From contig JBHBQE010000020.1 of the NCBI GenBank assembly GCA_041776485.1, positions 62,001 through 126,000 on the forward strand: 64,000 nt of DNA. Direction: 5' to 3'. Within the stretch, counting starts at the first letter, position 1, and each line of letters begins with the position of its first letter. Both the position numbers and the translations under genes were made by a program. Shown here one piece after another: positions 44,432 through 52,892 of the stretch. Under the pieces are notes generated by a model that made no database searches, was not told the DNA's origin, and saw only the letters and a program-made list of their open reading frames with translations. This DNA is from JBHBQE01 sp041776485. GTDB taxonomy: Bacteria > Bacillota > Clostridia > Lachnospirales > Lachnospiraceae.

Positions 44432-45880
44432 TTGAGCATGAAAAAGAAGGACATAATTTGTGGTGAAGTGGTGGGAAGTCGATTTCCCAATATTGGGATA
44501 GTGGAAACAGGTGAGGGTTTAATCAGGGTAAAGAATACTTTACCGGGACAGGAAATTGAGGCTAGAGTTCAAAAGGTAAGGAAAGGTAAATGTGAGGGGG
44601 TATTAACGAATATTATTAAAAGGTCTCCTTTGGAAACAGAAGAAAATATCTGCATACATTTTAGGGAATGCGGATCGTGTCTATATTCTTCTATTCCCTA
44701 TTCTCAGGAGCTTATAATTAAGGAAAATCAGGTTAGGGATTTACTTGCTCCGGTAATAGGCGAGGATAGCTATAGCCGGATATATAATGGGATTGAGGCA
44801 AGTCCAGGAGAGTCTGCATATAGAAATAAAATGGAATTTTCCTTTGGTGATGAGTATAAGGGAGGACCGCTGGCTTTAGGTATGCATAAGAGAGGTGCTT
44901 ATTACGATATTATAACGACGGCAGAATGTCATTTGGTTGATTCGGATTTTGGAAGTATTTTAAGTGCAACCTTAGCATACTTTAAAGAAAAGAATATTCC
45001 CCATTACAATAAAAATACAAGAGAGGGATATTTAAGGCATTTACTTATCAGAAAGGGAATAATTACAGGAGAAGTAATTTGTGATCTTGTAACCACTGAA
45101 AATATTGATGAAAATATAGTAAAAGGCTGGTGCAATAGGATACTTGAGCTATCTTTAAATAGCAAAATCGCAGGAATACTTCATACCAATAATAACCGTA
45201 TAGGTGACGTTGTGGAAAATCAAGGTACAGTCTGTTTGTATGGGGAAGAATTTTTTACAGAGAATTTACTGGGACTTTCTTTTAAAATAACCCCCTTTTC
45301 ATTTTTCCAAACCAATTCCTTAGGTGCGGAAAAGCTGTATGAAATAATAAGAAATTTGACACCAAAAACCGGTATAGTGTATGACTTATATTGCGGAACC
45401 GGTACTATAAGCCAAATCCTGGCAGGCAATGCCAGGGAGGTAATTGGAGTTGAAATTATTCAGGAGGCAGTGGAAGCGGCAGTGGAAAATGCCAAAATAA
45501 ATAATATAGATAATGTGAAATTTATAGCGGGGGATGTACTAAAGGTTTTAGACAATATAGAAGAACCGCCGGATATGATTATTCTCGACCCGCCGAGGGA
45601 GGGGGTAAATCCCAAGGCACTAAAGAAAATTTTATCCTATGGAGTGGATAGCATAATATATGTATCCTGTAAGCCAACCAGTCTTGCCAGAGATATGACG
45701 GAGTTTATCAATAATGGCTATAAACCGGTTTACATAAAATTAGTGGATATGTTTGCCAGGACTGGGAATGTGGAAACGGTATGCCTCTTGAGCAACCGAA
45801 AACCCGATACGAAAGTAAGGATCGATGTGGATCTGGAAGATTACTACCATATCAAGGATTCTAAGGAGAATCAGAACTGA
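44432..45880 (+). CDS. rlmD: 23S rRNA (uracil-5-)-methyltransferase RlmD/RumA type
   Basis: 482 residues. A TRAM domain (about 5-63), the Fe-S cysteines Cys74, Cys80 and Cys83 (ICIHFRECGSC) with a fourth at TTAEC, the SAM motif DLYCGTGTISQILAG, DPPREG and catalytic Cys in YVSCKPTSLARD. It methylates a uracil of 23S rRNA (related enzymes also act on tRNA). The start is TTG behind AGAGG; an ATG two codons later is an alternative. The C-terminal tail (NRKPDTKVRIDVDLEDYY) differs from the remnants of the same tail at 52.4 and 59.5 kb. Confidence 0.93.
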   Translation: MSMKKKDIICGEVVGSRFPNIGIVETGEGLIRVKNTLPGQEIEARVQKVRKGKCEGVLTNIIKRSPLETEENICIHFRECGSCLYSSIPYSQELIIKENQVRDLLAPVIGEDSYSRIYNGIEASPGESAYRNKMEFSFGDEYKGGPLALGMHKRGAYYDIITTAECHLVDSDFGSILSATLAYFKEKNIPHYNKNTREGYLRHLLIRKGIITGEVICDLVTTENIDENIVKGWCNRILELSLNSKIAGILHTNNNRIGDVVENQGTVCLYGEEFFTENLLGLSFKITPFSFFQTNSLGAEKLYEIIRNLTPKTGIVYDLYCGTGTISQILAGNAREVIGVEIIQEAVEAAVENAKINNIDNVKFIAGDVLKVLDNIEEPPDMIILDPPREGVNPKALKKILSYGVDSIIYVSCKPTSLARDMTEFINNGYKPVYIKLVDMFARTGNVETVCLLSNRKPDTKVRIDVDLEDYYHIKDSKENQN

Positions 45881-45904
45881 AAATAAAATACCAAACTAAG
45901 AGCG

Positions 45905-45941
45905 AAAGCTGCTGATGCAAACAAGCATTGGCAGCTTTTTT
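45905..45941 (+). terminator. Rho-independent terminator after rlmD
   Basis: AAAGCTGC and GCAGCTTT enclose a second small stem (ATGC/GCAT) and are followed by TTT. This is also where the gene content switches to the accessory island. Confidence 0.85.
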
Positions 45942-46033
45942 CATCGAAGGGAGGTGGTGTCTATGATCTGGATTCGGTGATTCTGGAATGGTAATGGCAA
46001 TCAATGACAATCACAGAAACAGAGGAAATAATA

Positions 46034-46279
46034 ATGGCAAAGAAGAGAAGCATTAAGGTTTGCGGTCAGAGCAGCTATAAGTATTGGGAGACGCCGATGA
46101 TCATATTGAAGGGGATGTGGCTTAAGGAAGCCGGGTTCGCTATCAGGGATTATATCTCCGTCACCTGCGAAGACGGCAAGCTCATCATCGCACAGGACGC
46201 TGAGAGAGCTGCTGTGAAGGTCGCAGAGGCAGAGTTTATGGAAAGAGAGATAGCCTTACAGAAGCGCTACGAGGCCTAG
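46034..46279 (+). CDS. SymE-like type I toxin family protein
   Basis: 81 residues from the ATG at 46034 behind AGAGGA; an upstream in-frame codon at 46004 adds ten residues that do not fit the family. The core KVCGQSSYKYWETPMIILKG and WLKEAGFAIRDYISV with a C-terminal GKLIIAQD matches SymE-like proteins (AbrB-fold derived RNA-cleaving toxins in E. coli, with many integrated-element homologues of unknown role). It follows the rlmD terminator, a typical position in elements inserted at this gene. Confidence 0.8.
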   Translation: MAKKRSIKVCGQSSYKYWETPMIILKGMWLKEAGFAIRDYISVTCEDGKLIIAQDAERAAVKVAEAEFMEREIALQKRYEA

Positions 46280-46334
46280 AAGGTCACAAAATAAGGGCTC
46301 GGATGGTGGCGGATCCGGGGGCGAGGTGGTGAGC

Positions 46335-46613
46335 ATGTTTACCACGGAAGAACTGCAGGCGATAGACCGGAAGTATTTTACAGTTATCATAGCCGATGCC
46401 TATGATGTGGCTCTGATCAGCAATAGCACCCGGCATGTCTGGTATATCCACAATGTGGAGCTGACGGACAGGAACCTTTGTCTGGTCTATCACAAACATA
46501 AAATCAATCATCCCTATCACAGCCACGCTAGATGCGGAACGCTGAGGAAGGCAATCAAATATATCAAGTCTCATGATCGATTTCAGTTAAACGGCAGAAA
46601 GCCAGTCTATTAG
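46335..46613 (+). CDS. Hypothetical protein paired with SymE-like gene
   Basis: 92 residues from the ATG at 46335 behind GAGGTG (a GTG nine bases upstream is less likely). Aromatic and His-rich in the second half (YHKHKINHPYHSHAR). No family recognised. It lies 55 bases after the SymE-like gene and ends just before a strong terminator, so the two are probably one transcript. Confidence 0.6.
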   Translation: MFTTEELQAIDRKYFTVIIADAYDVALISNSTRHVWYIHNVELTDRNLCLVYHKHKINHPYHSHARCGTLRKAIKYIKSHDRFQLNGRKPVY

Positions 46614-46624
46614 CATTAAAATAG

Positions 46625-46662
46625 GAGCGGTAACACCTGATGATGGATGTTACCGCTCTTTC
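46625..46662 (+). terminator. Rho-independent terminator
   Basis: GAGCGGTAACA pairs with TGTTACCGCTC, an 11-bp stem, followed by TTTC. Ends the SymE-like unit. Confidence 0.88.
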
Positions 46663-46666
46663 TTCT

Positions 46667-47346
46667 TTACTTAAGGTTCTTCTTGCAGTGATGGAACCTC
46701 AGGTATTCGCAGACGGTGTCATGTGCATTGTTGATCTCCTGGCGACCACGGCTGGGCTTAAGATTATCTCTATGCAGATCTGAGCGTAACGGGGGTTCTC
46801 CTTATAGAAGTGAGCCAGAAGCATGATATTCAGTGCTTTTTCGGTGGGTTCCGGGCAGAGTTTATTGATGACCTGATTCTCAACCGAGGGCTGTGACGTA
46901 TCTTCGATGTCAAAGGTTTATCCGTCATATTCGTAGTCCAGGGACAGGATCTCCACGCGGTTAGGATTGTAGCGTTCATGGAGTCCCTTTTCAGGACAGC
47001 CTTTGCAGCGTCTGGTGTAGTGGCAAAGCTTGCCTGAACCGTCAGGGTTCTTTCCAATTATGCAGCGACCTTCAGGCATATCTTCATATCCTCATTGATC
47101 TCATCCCAAAATCCCTTCAAGTAAGAGGCATACAGAACTTCGTCAATGGGCATGAATCCGATCTCATACCTGAATTTACCGAGGGTGCATGGTTGTGAAA
47201 TTGTTCTGGATGTAGTCGCTCTTCCTGAGACCGTAGAGCTCCTTGCGGAAGGGGACTAATACTTTGCCTGTAGGAACAGGCTTGCCGTCAAATGAGCGGC
47301 GGGTGCTGTATTTCTGAGTGTTTGAATAATCTGTTGTTTTTTCCAT
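46667..47346 (-). pseudogene. Cys-containing accessory-island protein, frameshifted
   Basis: Reading three minus-strand frames in turn from the ATG at 47346 gives one plausible protein of about 220 residues. The pieces, in order: SFDGKPVPTGKVLVPFRKEL, EIGFMPIDEVLYASYLKGFW, CHYTRRCKGCPEKGLHERYN, EKALNIMLLAHFYKENPRY and INNAHDTVCEYL. The middle has a possible Cys4 zinc site. There are at least two frameshifts and an in-frame stop near 46918. I cannot name the family; the C-terminal part resembles a helix-turn-helix. A second frame from an ATG at 47425 (AGGAGG behind it, 45 codons) overlaps the start. Confidence 0.55.
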
Positions 47347-47482
47347 GATTGTTTCCACCTTGGGTTTTCATCTGGAGGAAAGCCAGGGTAGATAGTTTCT
47401 TTTTGGCAGTGCTTGACCAGCCCATAACATTTCCTCCTGTTATCGGTTTTTGGTCAGCTGCTGAAGATCTCTGACACTATAT

Positions 47483-47698
47483 TCAGTTGACCTTCAGGTG
47501 AGCCATTTCAGCGTGTCTTGCGTCCAAGACTGGCTTAGCTTCGGAGTGGTGTAGTTTTATGTCATGCTCCTGGACAAGAATATTCAGAGATAGAAAAAGG
47601 CCAGACTATGCCCGCGGATTTCCGTTGACATCTTCTGGCTATCTAGCAGTTCTGAGATTTTTATAGTTATCCTGACATTTAATGCATTCATCGTCCAT
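47483..47698 (-). pseudogene. Small gene with two in-frame TAG codons
   Basis: An ATG at 47698 behind AAGGAGG opens a minus-strand frame: MDDECIKCQDNYKNLRTAR, then TAG, PEDVNGNPRA, TAG, and then about 40 residues ending HAEMAHLKVN before TGA. Both gaps are simple TAG codons in an otherwise good 72-codon frame, which suggests nonsense mutations in a small conserved protein with a CxxC motif. Family unknown. Confidence 0.5.
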
Positions 47699-47797
47699 AT
47701 ATAGCCTCCTTTCAAATTCCCTATTAAGCGATTGCGCAGATAGCGAACTAATGATATAAAAAAATATGCCACAAAAAGCAGTGGCTTAATACCGCTG

Positions 47798-48484
47798 TTA
47801 AATAGTAATACCTAGTTCATTCATACGAATCTCAGCTGACTGCTTTGATACTTCATAAAGCCCTGAAATTTGGTTCACCACATACCATTGAGGAATGGAG
47901 TCATCTCCTGACTCTTCAAGTATCTGCTCAACAGCTGTTTTAAAGGTTTGTACCGGCATAAGAATTCTTGGGGCGATTCCATTTGCCTGCAATTCCATCC
48001 AGTCCACATCATCCCATTCATTCTGAAAGCATTCATCCTTTTTGATGATGGGGTAGCGGTAGGCGACAGCTTTCTGATTGTCGGAATCGCTGTTATAAAG
48101 GTGATAGTTTTTGTGTTTATACCAGTGTACACATTCGTGTGCCACGGTATTGTGCACGCATCCTATGTTTTCTTTCACGCAGGGTATCAGGATCAATAAG
48201 GATAGTTCTACGTCGCACTTTGATGTCGCGGAATTCATCTTCATCACGGTCATATATGGGTATTAATCCGCTGGTAAAGCAGATCTGACCGTAGATGCTG
48301 AAATCCTCAGACAGACGATATTCTGCTATGATTTTTAGCCCCATCTTTTTCTTGGCAATATCAATGATGGGTACAGCCATTGGTCGGAGCAGAGCTTCAG
48401 GGCAATATTCGGTTAAGAATGCCGTTGCTACCGCATCGAATTGGCTTTTTGGAATAACCGGAACCAGAGACTTCTGCTCAACAT
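47798..48484 (-). pseudogene. ImmA/IrrE family metallopeptidase, frameshifted
   Basis: The C-terminal frame holds the zinc motif HECVHW with the further ligand region DWMELQANGIAPRILMP. The N-terminal part (DIAKKKMGLKIIAEYRLSED, then RRRTILIDPDT) lies in another frame, joined at a frameshift near 48180, and a second frameshift lies at the start (ATG 48484, one G short of the family N-terminus). Such peptidases cleave repressors of the XRE family; an XRE gene lies just upstream. Confidence 0.75.
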
Positions 48485-48499
48485 AATTGTTTCCCCTGC

Positions 48500-48885
48500 T
48501 TATCCTTTTTTGTCAATCTCATCATTTATCATTTTCCAGAATTCATCTCCGAGTCCTTTCTTCTTTGCCTTGCGCAGAGCGGTACGGACATGAGGAATAT
48601 TCTCATCCATGATGTATTCAGGAAGATCTGGTGCTGCTTCATCGCGTTCTCTTCCTGCGAGATCAAACATTTCATCCTTTTCATCGATATCAAGTTTCAG
48701 AATATCCGCTATGATGTCGAGAAGCTTTTTTCCGGAGGGTTGCGTCTCCCTTTGATAATATCCGAGAGATAGGAGACTGACATATTACCCATTGCTTCCG
48801 CTAGGTCACGGAGCAGAATATCTGTGCCGCCCGGACCGCGGCCTTTTCTATTAGCATTTATAAATGCTCCAAATTCACCAGCCAT
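48500..48885 (-). pseudogene. XRE family regulator, frameshifted in an A-run
   Basis: Minus-strand ATG at 48885. An HTH domain (LLRDLAEAMGNMSVSYLSDI) runs to NPPEK, where a run of six A is one base short; adding one A joins it to LLDIIADILKLDIDEKDEM and a C-terminus ending WKMINDEIDKKG. It is the partner of the ImmA/IrrE-like gene and follows the usual repressor-then-peptidase order. A sequencing or real indel at the homopolymer could equally explain it. Confidence 0.7.
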
Positions 48886-48963
48886 AGTGCATCTTCTTTC
48901 GTTATTCAGCGAGTTCGCTAATCTAAGTATTATTGTAATGGGCTTTGATAGATATATCAATAG

Positions 48964-48988
48964 AAAAAGGCACCGGTTTTGGTGCCTT
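48964..48988 (-). terminator. Rho-independent terminator of the ASCH module
   Basis: Read on the minus strand, AAGGCACC and GGTGCCTT form an eight-pair stem with a six-base loop, followed by TTTCTA. It ends the kinase/GNAT-ASCH/ASCH transcription unit. Confidence 0.8.
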
Positions 48989-49005
48989 GGATGAAATCTT
49001 TTTGA

Positions 49006-49386
49006 TTAAACTATTGCCGGCATGTACCGGTAGGATTGTGGGGCACAAGATATACCGAGATCCTCAAGAGACAGAGGTTCGTCATATATGACGAGATTCT
49101 TAAGAAGATAGGCGACAGCTGTCTTTTTTCCACTATAATATTTTCTGAAGAAATTGTAGGTTATCCCAGAATGCTCCTTTGTCTGATGCCAGACGGTCAG
49201 AAGATCATCCTCAACGATGTCAGCTATTTCAGCTTCACCGACAACCTGCTTCTGAGGTGCTGTAGCATAAATAATGATTTTATCTACATCTTTACGACAG
49301 CGGAACTTCCTGTATTCATAAAGCTTTTTCCCCTCGATTATGCTTTCTACATACTCCGGGTTAATTGATAATAACATCTGACACAT
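49006..49386 (-). CDS. ASCH domain protein
   Basis: 126 residues from the ATG at 49386, eight bases behind GGAGGG. The ASCH signature is clear: LLSINPEYVESIIEGKKLYE followed by YRK, then IIIYATAPQKQVVGEAEI. ASCH domains bind RNA or nucleotides; one member, E. coli YqfB, hydrolyses N4-acetylcytidine. The gene starts inside the 3' end of the GNAT-ASCH gene (26-base overlap), so translation is coupled. It is complete, unlike most neighbours. Confidence 0.85.
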   Translation of the reverse strand: MCQMLLSINPEYVESIIEGKKLYEYRKFRCRKDVDKIIIYATAPQKQVVGEAEIADIVEDDLLTVWHQTKEHSGITYNFFRKYYSGKKTAVAYLLKNLVIYDEPLSLEDLGISCAPQSYRYMPAIV

Positions 49387-50443
49387 TGACATTTCCCTCC
49401 GTTAAGATGGATTTGAACTGATTCGGTGAGAGCTTGACTTCGGTGGGATACTGTCCCTGTGATGCCCAGTATCCGTTGTTATCTAACCAATCCATATTTA
49501 CATTTTTTCCAGATCCGAAGTAGCCATAGTAGAGCATCTCGACAACGGAAACATTTTTATAACTCGTGTACTTCTGCTGAAGCTCATATTCATTGAAAAC
49601 AGATTTGTTGCCTATTTTGGATTTTAGTTCATCAAAGGACATAAGGTACTGATTATTAGCCTTCGCTTGAATTATATCCGTGACAATACAAAATGATGTG
49701 ACGCAAGAACGATAGCGTTTCCCACTTCCTTCAGTGTATCGACGATATACAAGAACGGGTTCGCCTATGTAATGAACAGGGCGTGGAGCCTGACCAACAT
49801 AGATCTTGCTGATTCCGTTGCTTACGCTGCTGCTGATTTTTGTATGCAGAGAAGTTTTATTCGCAAGTTCGGAGTAGGCAAACATGGTATCGTGATAAGT
49901 ATCATCGATGATGATATATCCGGCATGATCAAACCCATCATGTATAAATGGGAAAGATTTGAGCGGATCGCTAAAGTCTACGTTTGTACGGCTTTTGACA
50001 TAGACATTCTCCCCGGTTGAGTTGATTCCGGCACGTATGAAGCCAAAACGCTCAAACTGTGATATTAGAGTTTGTTGTTTTGCAAATACTGTAAGATATA
50101 TCTCTTCTGCATTTGAATGAAGCCATTTCCACAGAAGAAGTCCGATTGCTCCTTCGCCAATCCGAAGTCTGCGATATCTTTCTGCGATTCTAAAGGTCCT
50201 GATCTTAATTCTTCGTTTCGAAGGAAGAATCTTGCCCTGGAGCTGGATTTCCTCTTCTTCATCCTTTAATGCAACAAATGCTCCCATTCCGATTTCGTCC
50301 TCAAAGACGAGAGCGGTTGCACCAGCTTCTGCGGTTCGGTTGAACCAATCGGCAAATCCTGGATAGGAATCCTTTAACAAATCAAAGAAGGCGTCATCCA
50401 GGTCAATTTCAGAAAACTTTTTTAGATAGAATCTGCCTGCCAT
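49361..50443 (-). CDS. GNAT acetyltransferase fused to an ASCH/PUA-like domain
   Basis: 360 residues. The N-terminal part (about 1-150) is a GNAT domain (FRIAERYRRLRIGEGAIGLL, then SQFERFGFIRAG). The second part (about 190-300) resembles an ASCH/PUA-like fold (HYIGEPVLVYRRYTEGSGKR, then CVTSFCIVTDII). The domain order suggests an acetyltransferase that recognises RNA or a nucleotide. Four bases separate it from the upstream kinase gene, and the ASCH gene overlaps its 3' end. The frame is intact. Confidence 0.78.
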   Translation of the reverse strand: MAGRFYLKKFSEIDLDDAFFDLLKDSYPGFADWFNRTAEAGATALVFEDEIGMGAFVALKDEEEEIQLQGKILPSKRRIKIRTFRIAERYRRLRIGEGAIGLLLWKWLHSNAEEIYLTVFAKQQTLISQFERFGFIRAGINSTGENVYVKSRTNVDFSDPLKSFPFIHDGFDHAGYIIIDDTYHDTMFAYSELANKTSLHTKISSSVSNGISKIYVGQAPRPVHYIGEPVLVYRRYTEGSGKRYRSCVTSFCIVTDIIQAKANNQYLMSFDELKSKIGNKSVFNEYELQQKYTSYKNVSVVEMLYYGYFGSGKNVNMDWLDNNGYWASQGQYPTEVKLSPNQFKSILTEGNVNVSDVIIN

Positions 50444-50447
50444 ATTA

Positions 50448-50966
50448 TCATGTTCCTTCCTTCACCCATTTTATTATATGCTGAATGTCATCCGATCCGT
50501 TTGAAACAATGAGAGGAATTCCCAGCTGGTCAGATATTTCTTTAGCGTAAGCTTTTTCTGCATCCTGAAATGCCTTGATATCATTGATATCTTGTTGAAC
50601 GCCGTCACGTGTTTCACGACGTTCTGCAATAATCTCCGGACGTTCTGTGAGAAGAATAATACGATCAGGTTTTAAAGAAATATATGTTTCCGAGGGGATT
50701 CGGGTAATCCTTCCGTCTGCATCCAACAAACAGAAGTGACCATCGAGTATGAATTCGCCCTCATTTTGACGCAATTCCTCTATAGACTTAATCAGAAGAG
50801 GCTGGTTATCGTCAATATCAGGCACATGCTTGTCTTTGGAAAAGCCCCTGTTCCGCTTGGTAGTTATAAGCTGACTTGCGGAATAGTAGTTGATGTTAAG
50901 CTGTTCCTTCACGCAATCACAGAAGAAAGATTTTCCGACTCCGTGGATGCCACTGACAAGTATCAT
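50448..50966 (-). CDS. P-loop kinase-like ATP-binding protein
   Basis: 172 residues, adenylate-kinase-like. Walker A GIHGVGKSF (about 6-14), a lid or substrate segment FILDGHFCLLDADG (about 83-96), then LLTERPEIIAERRETR. Probably phosphorylates a nucleoside, nucleotide or small RNA end; the substrate is not evident. First gene of a three-gene minus-strand unit with promoter and operator-like hairpin upstream. Confidence 0.82.
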   Translation of the reverse strand: MILVSGIHGVGKSFFCDCVKEQLNINYYSASQLITTKRNRGFSKDKHVPDIDDNQPLLIKSIEELRQNEGEFILDGHFCLLDADGRITRIPSETYISLKPDRIILLTERPEIIAERRETRDGVQQDINDIKAFQDAEKAYAKEISDQLGIPLIVSNGSDDIQHIIKWVKEGT

Positions 50967-50998
50967 GTAAATACCCCCGTTTCAGAATAAGTCTGGAC

Positions 50999-51021
50999 AT
51001 GGCGCGGTGGTACCGCGCCAT
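50999..51021 (-). promoter_or_regulatory. GC-rich palindrome in the leader of the kinase module
   Basis: ATGGCGCGG and CCGCGCCAT pair perfectly around a five-base loop (TACCA on the minus strand), between the promoter and the kinase start. It is far GC-richer than its surroundings and has no T-tract, so an operator or translational control hairpin is more likely than a terminator. Confidence 0.55.
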
Positions 51022-51028
51022 CGCTATT

Positions 51029-51057
51029 ATGATAACATGAGAAACCGATTTTATCAA
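51029..51057 (-). promoter_or_regulatory. Promoter of the kinase/GNAT-ASCH/ASCH module
   Basis: On the minus strand TTGATA and TATCAT are exactly 17 bases apart, about 60 bases before the kinase ATG. Confidence 0.6.
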
Positions 51058-51067
51058 GAGAAAAATA

Positions 51068-51103
51068 GATTAAATCTTGCATTCTCTTGATTTAATCTTG
51101 CAT
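51068..51103. repeat. Two direct repeats in the divergent regulatory region
   Basis: GATTAAATCTTGCAT (51068) and GATTTAATCTTGCAT (51089) differ at one base and start 21 bases apart, i.e. two helical turns. They lie between the minus-strand kinase module and the plus-strand XRE gene and are likely binding sites for the XRE protein. Confidence 0.65.
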
Positions 51104-51112
51104 ATTCATCGC

Positions 51113-51121
51113 TGCTATAAT
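51113..51121 (+). promoter_or_regulatory. Extended -10 promoter of the XRE gene
   Basis: TGCTATAAT, a perfect extended -10, ten bases after the second direct repeat and 57 bases before the XRE ATG. Confidence 0.55.
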
Positions 51122-51177
51122 AAGATGGTTTCCGAAGACATTAGATTGATTTTTGGAATATTTCTCGGAGGAACGGT

Positions 51178-51402
51178 ATGGCCATAAGTTATAAGAAATT
51201 ATGGAAATTACTGATAGATCGCGATATGAAAAAGAAGGATTTGCAGGAAATCTCCGGTGTCAGCTCAGCTTCTATTACCAAGCTGGGTAAAAACGAGAAT
51301 GTAAATACGGAAATCATAGACAAGATATGCGTTGCCTTGAAGTGCGATGTTTCGGATATTATGGAAATTACAGAAGAAAACCAGAGAAAATCAGAGGGTT
51401 GA
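51178..51402 (+). CDS. Cro/C1-type HTH regulator
   Basis: 74 residues, the short HTH_26 type: KLWKLLIDRDMKKKDLQEIS, then SASITKLGKNENVNTEIIDK. Small DNA-binding protein, likely autoregulatory and able to act on the divergent kinase module through the shared control region. GGAGGAAC precedes the ATG. The SNF2-helicase remnant begins two bases after its stop. Confidence 0.88.
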   Translation: MAISYKKLWKLLIDRDMKKKDLQEISGVSSASITKLGKNENVNTEIIDKICVALKCDVSDIMEITEENQRKSEG

Positions 51403-51404
51403 AT

Positions 51405-52305
51405 ATGGATAATTATACTCTGCATCAGGCAAGATATTTTGTTGAGGAGATTACGCTGAAGCGTTCGGAGTCATCAATTGACGGGTTCGCATCGGCAATG
51501 TCTGGCATTAAGGTGATTTGAACCCGTACCAAGTTGATGCGGCTCTTTTTGCGATAAAATCGGCGCTCAGCAATGGCGCTTTGCTTGCTGATGAGATCGG
51601 ATTAGGAAAAACAATAGAAGCAGGATTGGTGCTTGCGCAATACTGGTCGGAACGAAAGAGAAGAATACTTCTTATTGTGCCGGCTTCTCTTCGTATGCAA
51701 TGGAGATCGGAGTTAAGCGAGAAATTCTACATTGATTTCGTGATAATGGAATTCACAAATTTTAACAAGGAACGAAAAGCCGGAAAATTTAATCCGTTTG
51801 AGGTGTCAAATCAGGTTGTAATCTGTTCATATGATTTTGCTTCCCGAAAAGCCATTGAGATCAGGAATGTCCAGTGGAATCGGGTCATCATGGATGAAAC
51901 TCATAAACTTTGTAATATCTATCTATAGGACAAATAATGTCACGGGCAATAGGCTGAAGATTGCATTAAGTGGAAGAAAAAAAACTCCTGTTTACGGCCA
52001 CGCCGCTGCAAAATAATCTCATGGAACTATATGGTCTTTCTAGTATCATTGATGACCATGTGTTTGGTGATGCAAAGACATTTCGTGAGATGTATGTGGC
52101 TGTATCAAATCCTGATATTCGTAACCACAGTCTCCGAGCACGCCTGCAACCTGTCTGTAAGCGTACCCTCAGATCTCAGGTGTCAGAGTATGTTAAATAC
52201 ACGGAGCGTATCGCTATTCTGCAGGAATATGCATCGAATCCGAACGAGGAAAGATTATACAACGATATATCAGATTATCAACAGACGGACAACTTCTATG
52301 AATGA
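51405..52305 (+). pseudogene. SNF2-type helicase, frameshifted and truncated
   Basis: ATG 51405 behind GAGGG. Fragments in three frames assemble into the N-terminal third of a defence-type SNF2 helicase: IDGFASAMSGIKV, NPYQVDAALFAIKSALSNG, motif I DEIGLGKTIEAG, motif Ia LLIVPASLRMQW, motif II VIMDETHKL and motif III LLFTATPLQNNLMELYG. There are frameshifts near 51515, 51915 and 51970, and the ~700 C-terminal residues are missing. It was once a partner of the XRE gene, probably part of a defence locus. Confidence 0.85.
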
Positions 52306-52338
52306 TCGTACACAATATTATACTCTCAATTTTTGAGT

Positions 52339-52373
52339 AAGAGTTGAGAAAAACGCAGAAGAGTTGAGAAAAA
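52339..52373. repeat. Tandem 15-base direct repeats
   Basis: AAGAGTTGAGAAAAA occurs at 52339 and 52359, a 20-base period, just before the copied rlmD tail at 52.4 kb. Could be recombinase-binding repeats near an element end. Confidence 0.45.
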
Positions 52374-52397
52374 AAGATAAGTGTGGATAATGATAAG

Positions 52398-52635
52398 CAT
52401 GTGGAGATGGTAGCACTATTGTCTAAATTTGATGTTGATAAGCATATAGATGTTAAAATTAAGCTTGATGAGCTTGATTTGACAAGCACTGAAAGTAAAG
52501 CGAATTATGCAAAAATCAAGGAATATATTTTAGAAAACTTTGGTTTGAAAGTTTCAGCATTCTATATTGCCCAGATTAAAAAGAAATGTGGTATAGAGTT
52601 GAGAGAGAATTATAATAAGTCAAAAAAGAAAAACA
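52398..52635 (+). pseudogene. Remnant of an rlmD C-terminal tail (copy B)
   Basis: Encodes HVEMVALLSKFDVDKHIDVK and LDELDLTSTESKANYAKIKE through a KCGIELRENYN segment, the characteristic C-terminal tail of many clostridial RlmD enzymes. It begins at the same HVETV motif at which the intact rlmD (45.77 kb) continues with a different tail. The upstream catalytic part is absent. A frame from 52383 runs on to 52826, but the second half is read out of frame from an unrelated gene. Confidence 0.75.
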
Positions 52636-52639
52636 AGTT

Positions 52640-52870
52640 ATTCCACAATGCACCTTTTCTATCTTACTTATTTTCTTATAACCTAACTTTTCATACAAAT
52701 GACAATTTCCTTTCTCCTGAAAAATTGTATCAAGTTCCCAATTGTTTTCTCCATGAAGCCTTTCTATTTCATAAAATTCATAAAACGCTCTTTGAGCTAT
52801 TCCCCTATTGCGGTATTTTTCTGTAATAAAAACAGGTGCAACTCTTTTTCTGATACAGGTATAATGGAGA
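52640..52870 (-). pseudogene. GNAT acetyltransferase fragment
   Basis: The minus strand encodes RVAPVFITEKYRNRGIAQRA and YEIERLHGENNWELDTI, then in another frame GNCHLYEKLGYKKI: the second half of a GNAT domain with one frameshift and no start. It abuts the copied rlmD tail. Confidence 0.7.
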
Positions 52871-52892
52871 TGGATAAGATTTCCTAAAAAAA

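Noticed and set aside
51068..51103. CRISPR-like repeats
   Set aside because: Only two copies with a six-base gap, located in a promoter region; no cas genes seen.
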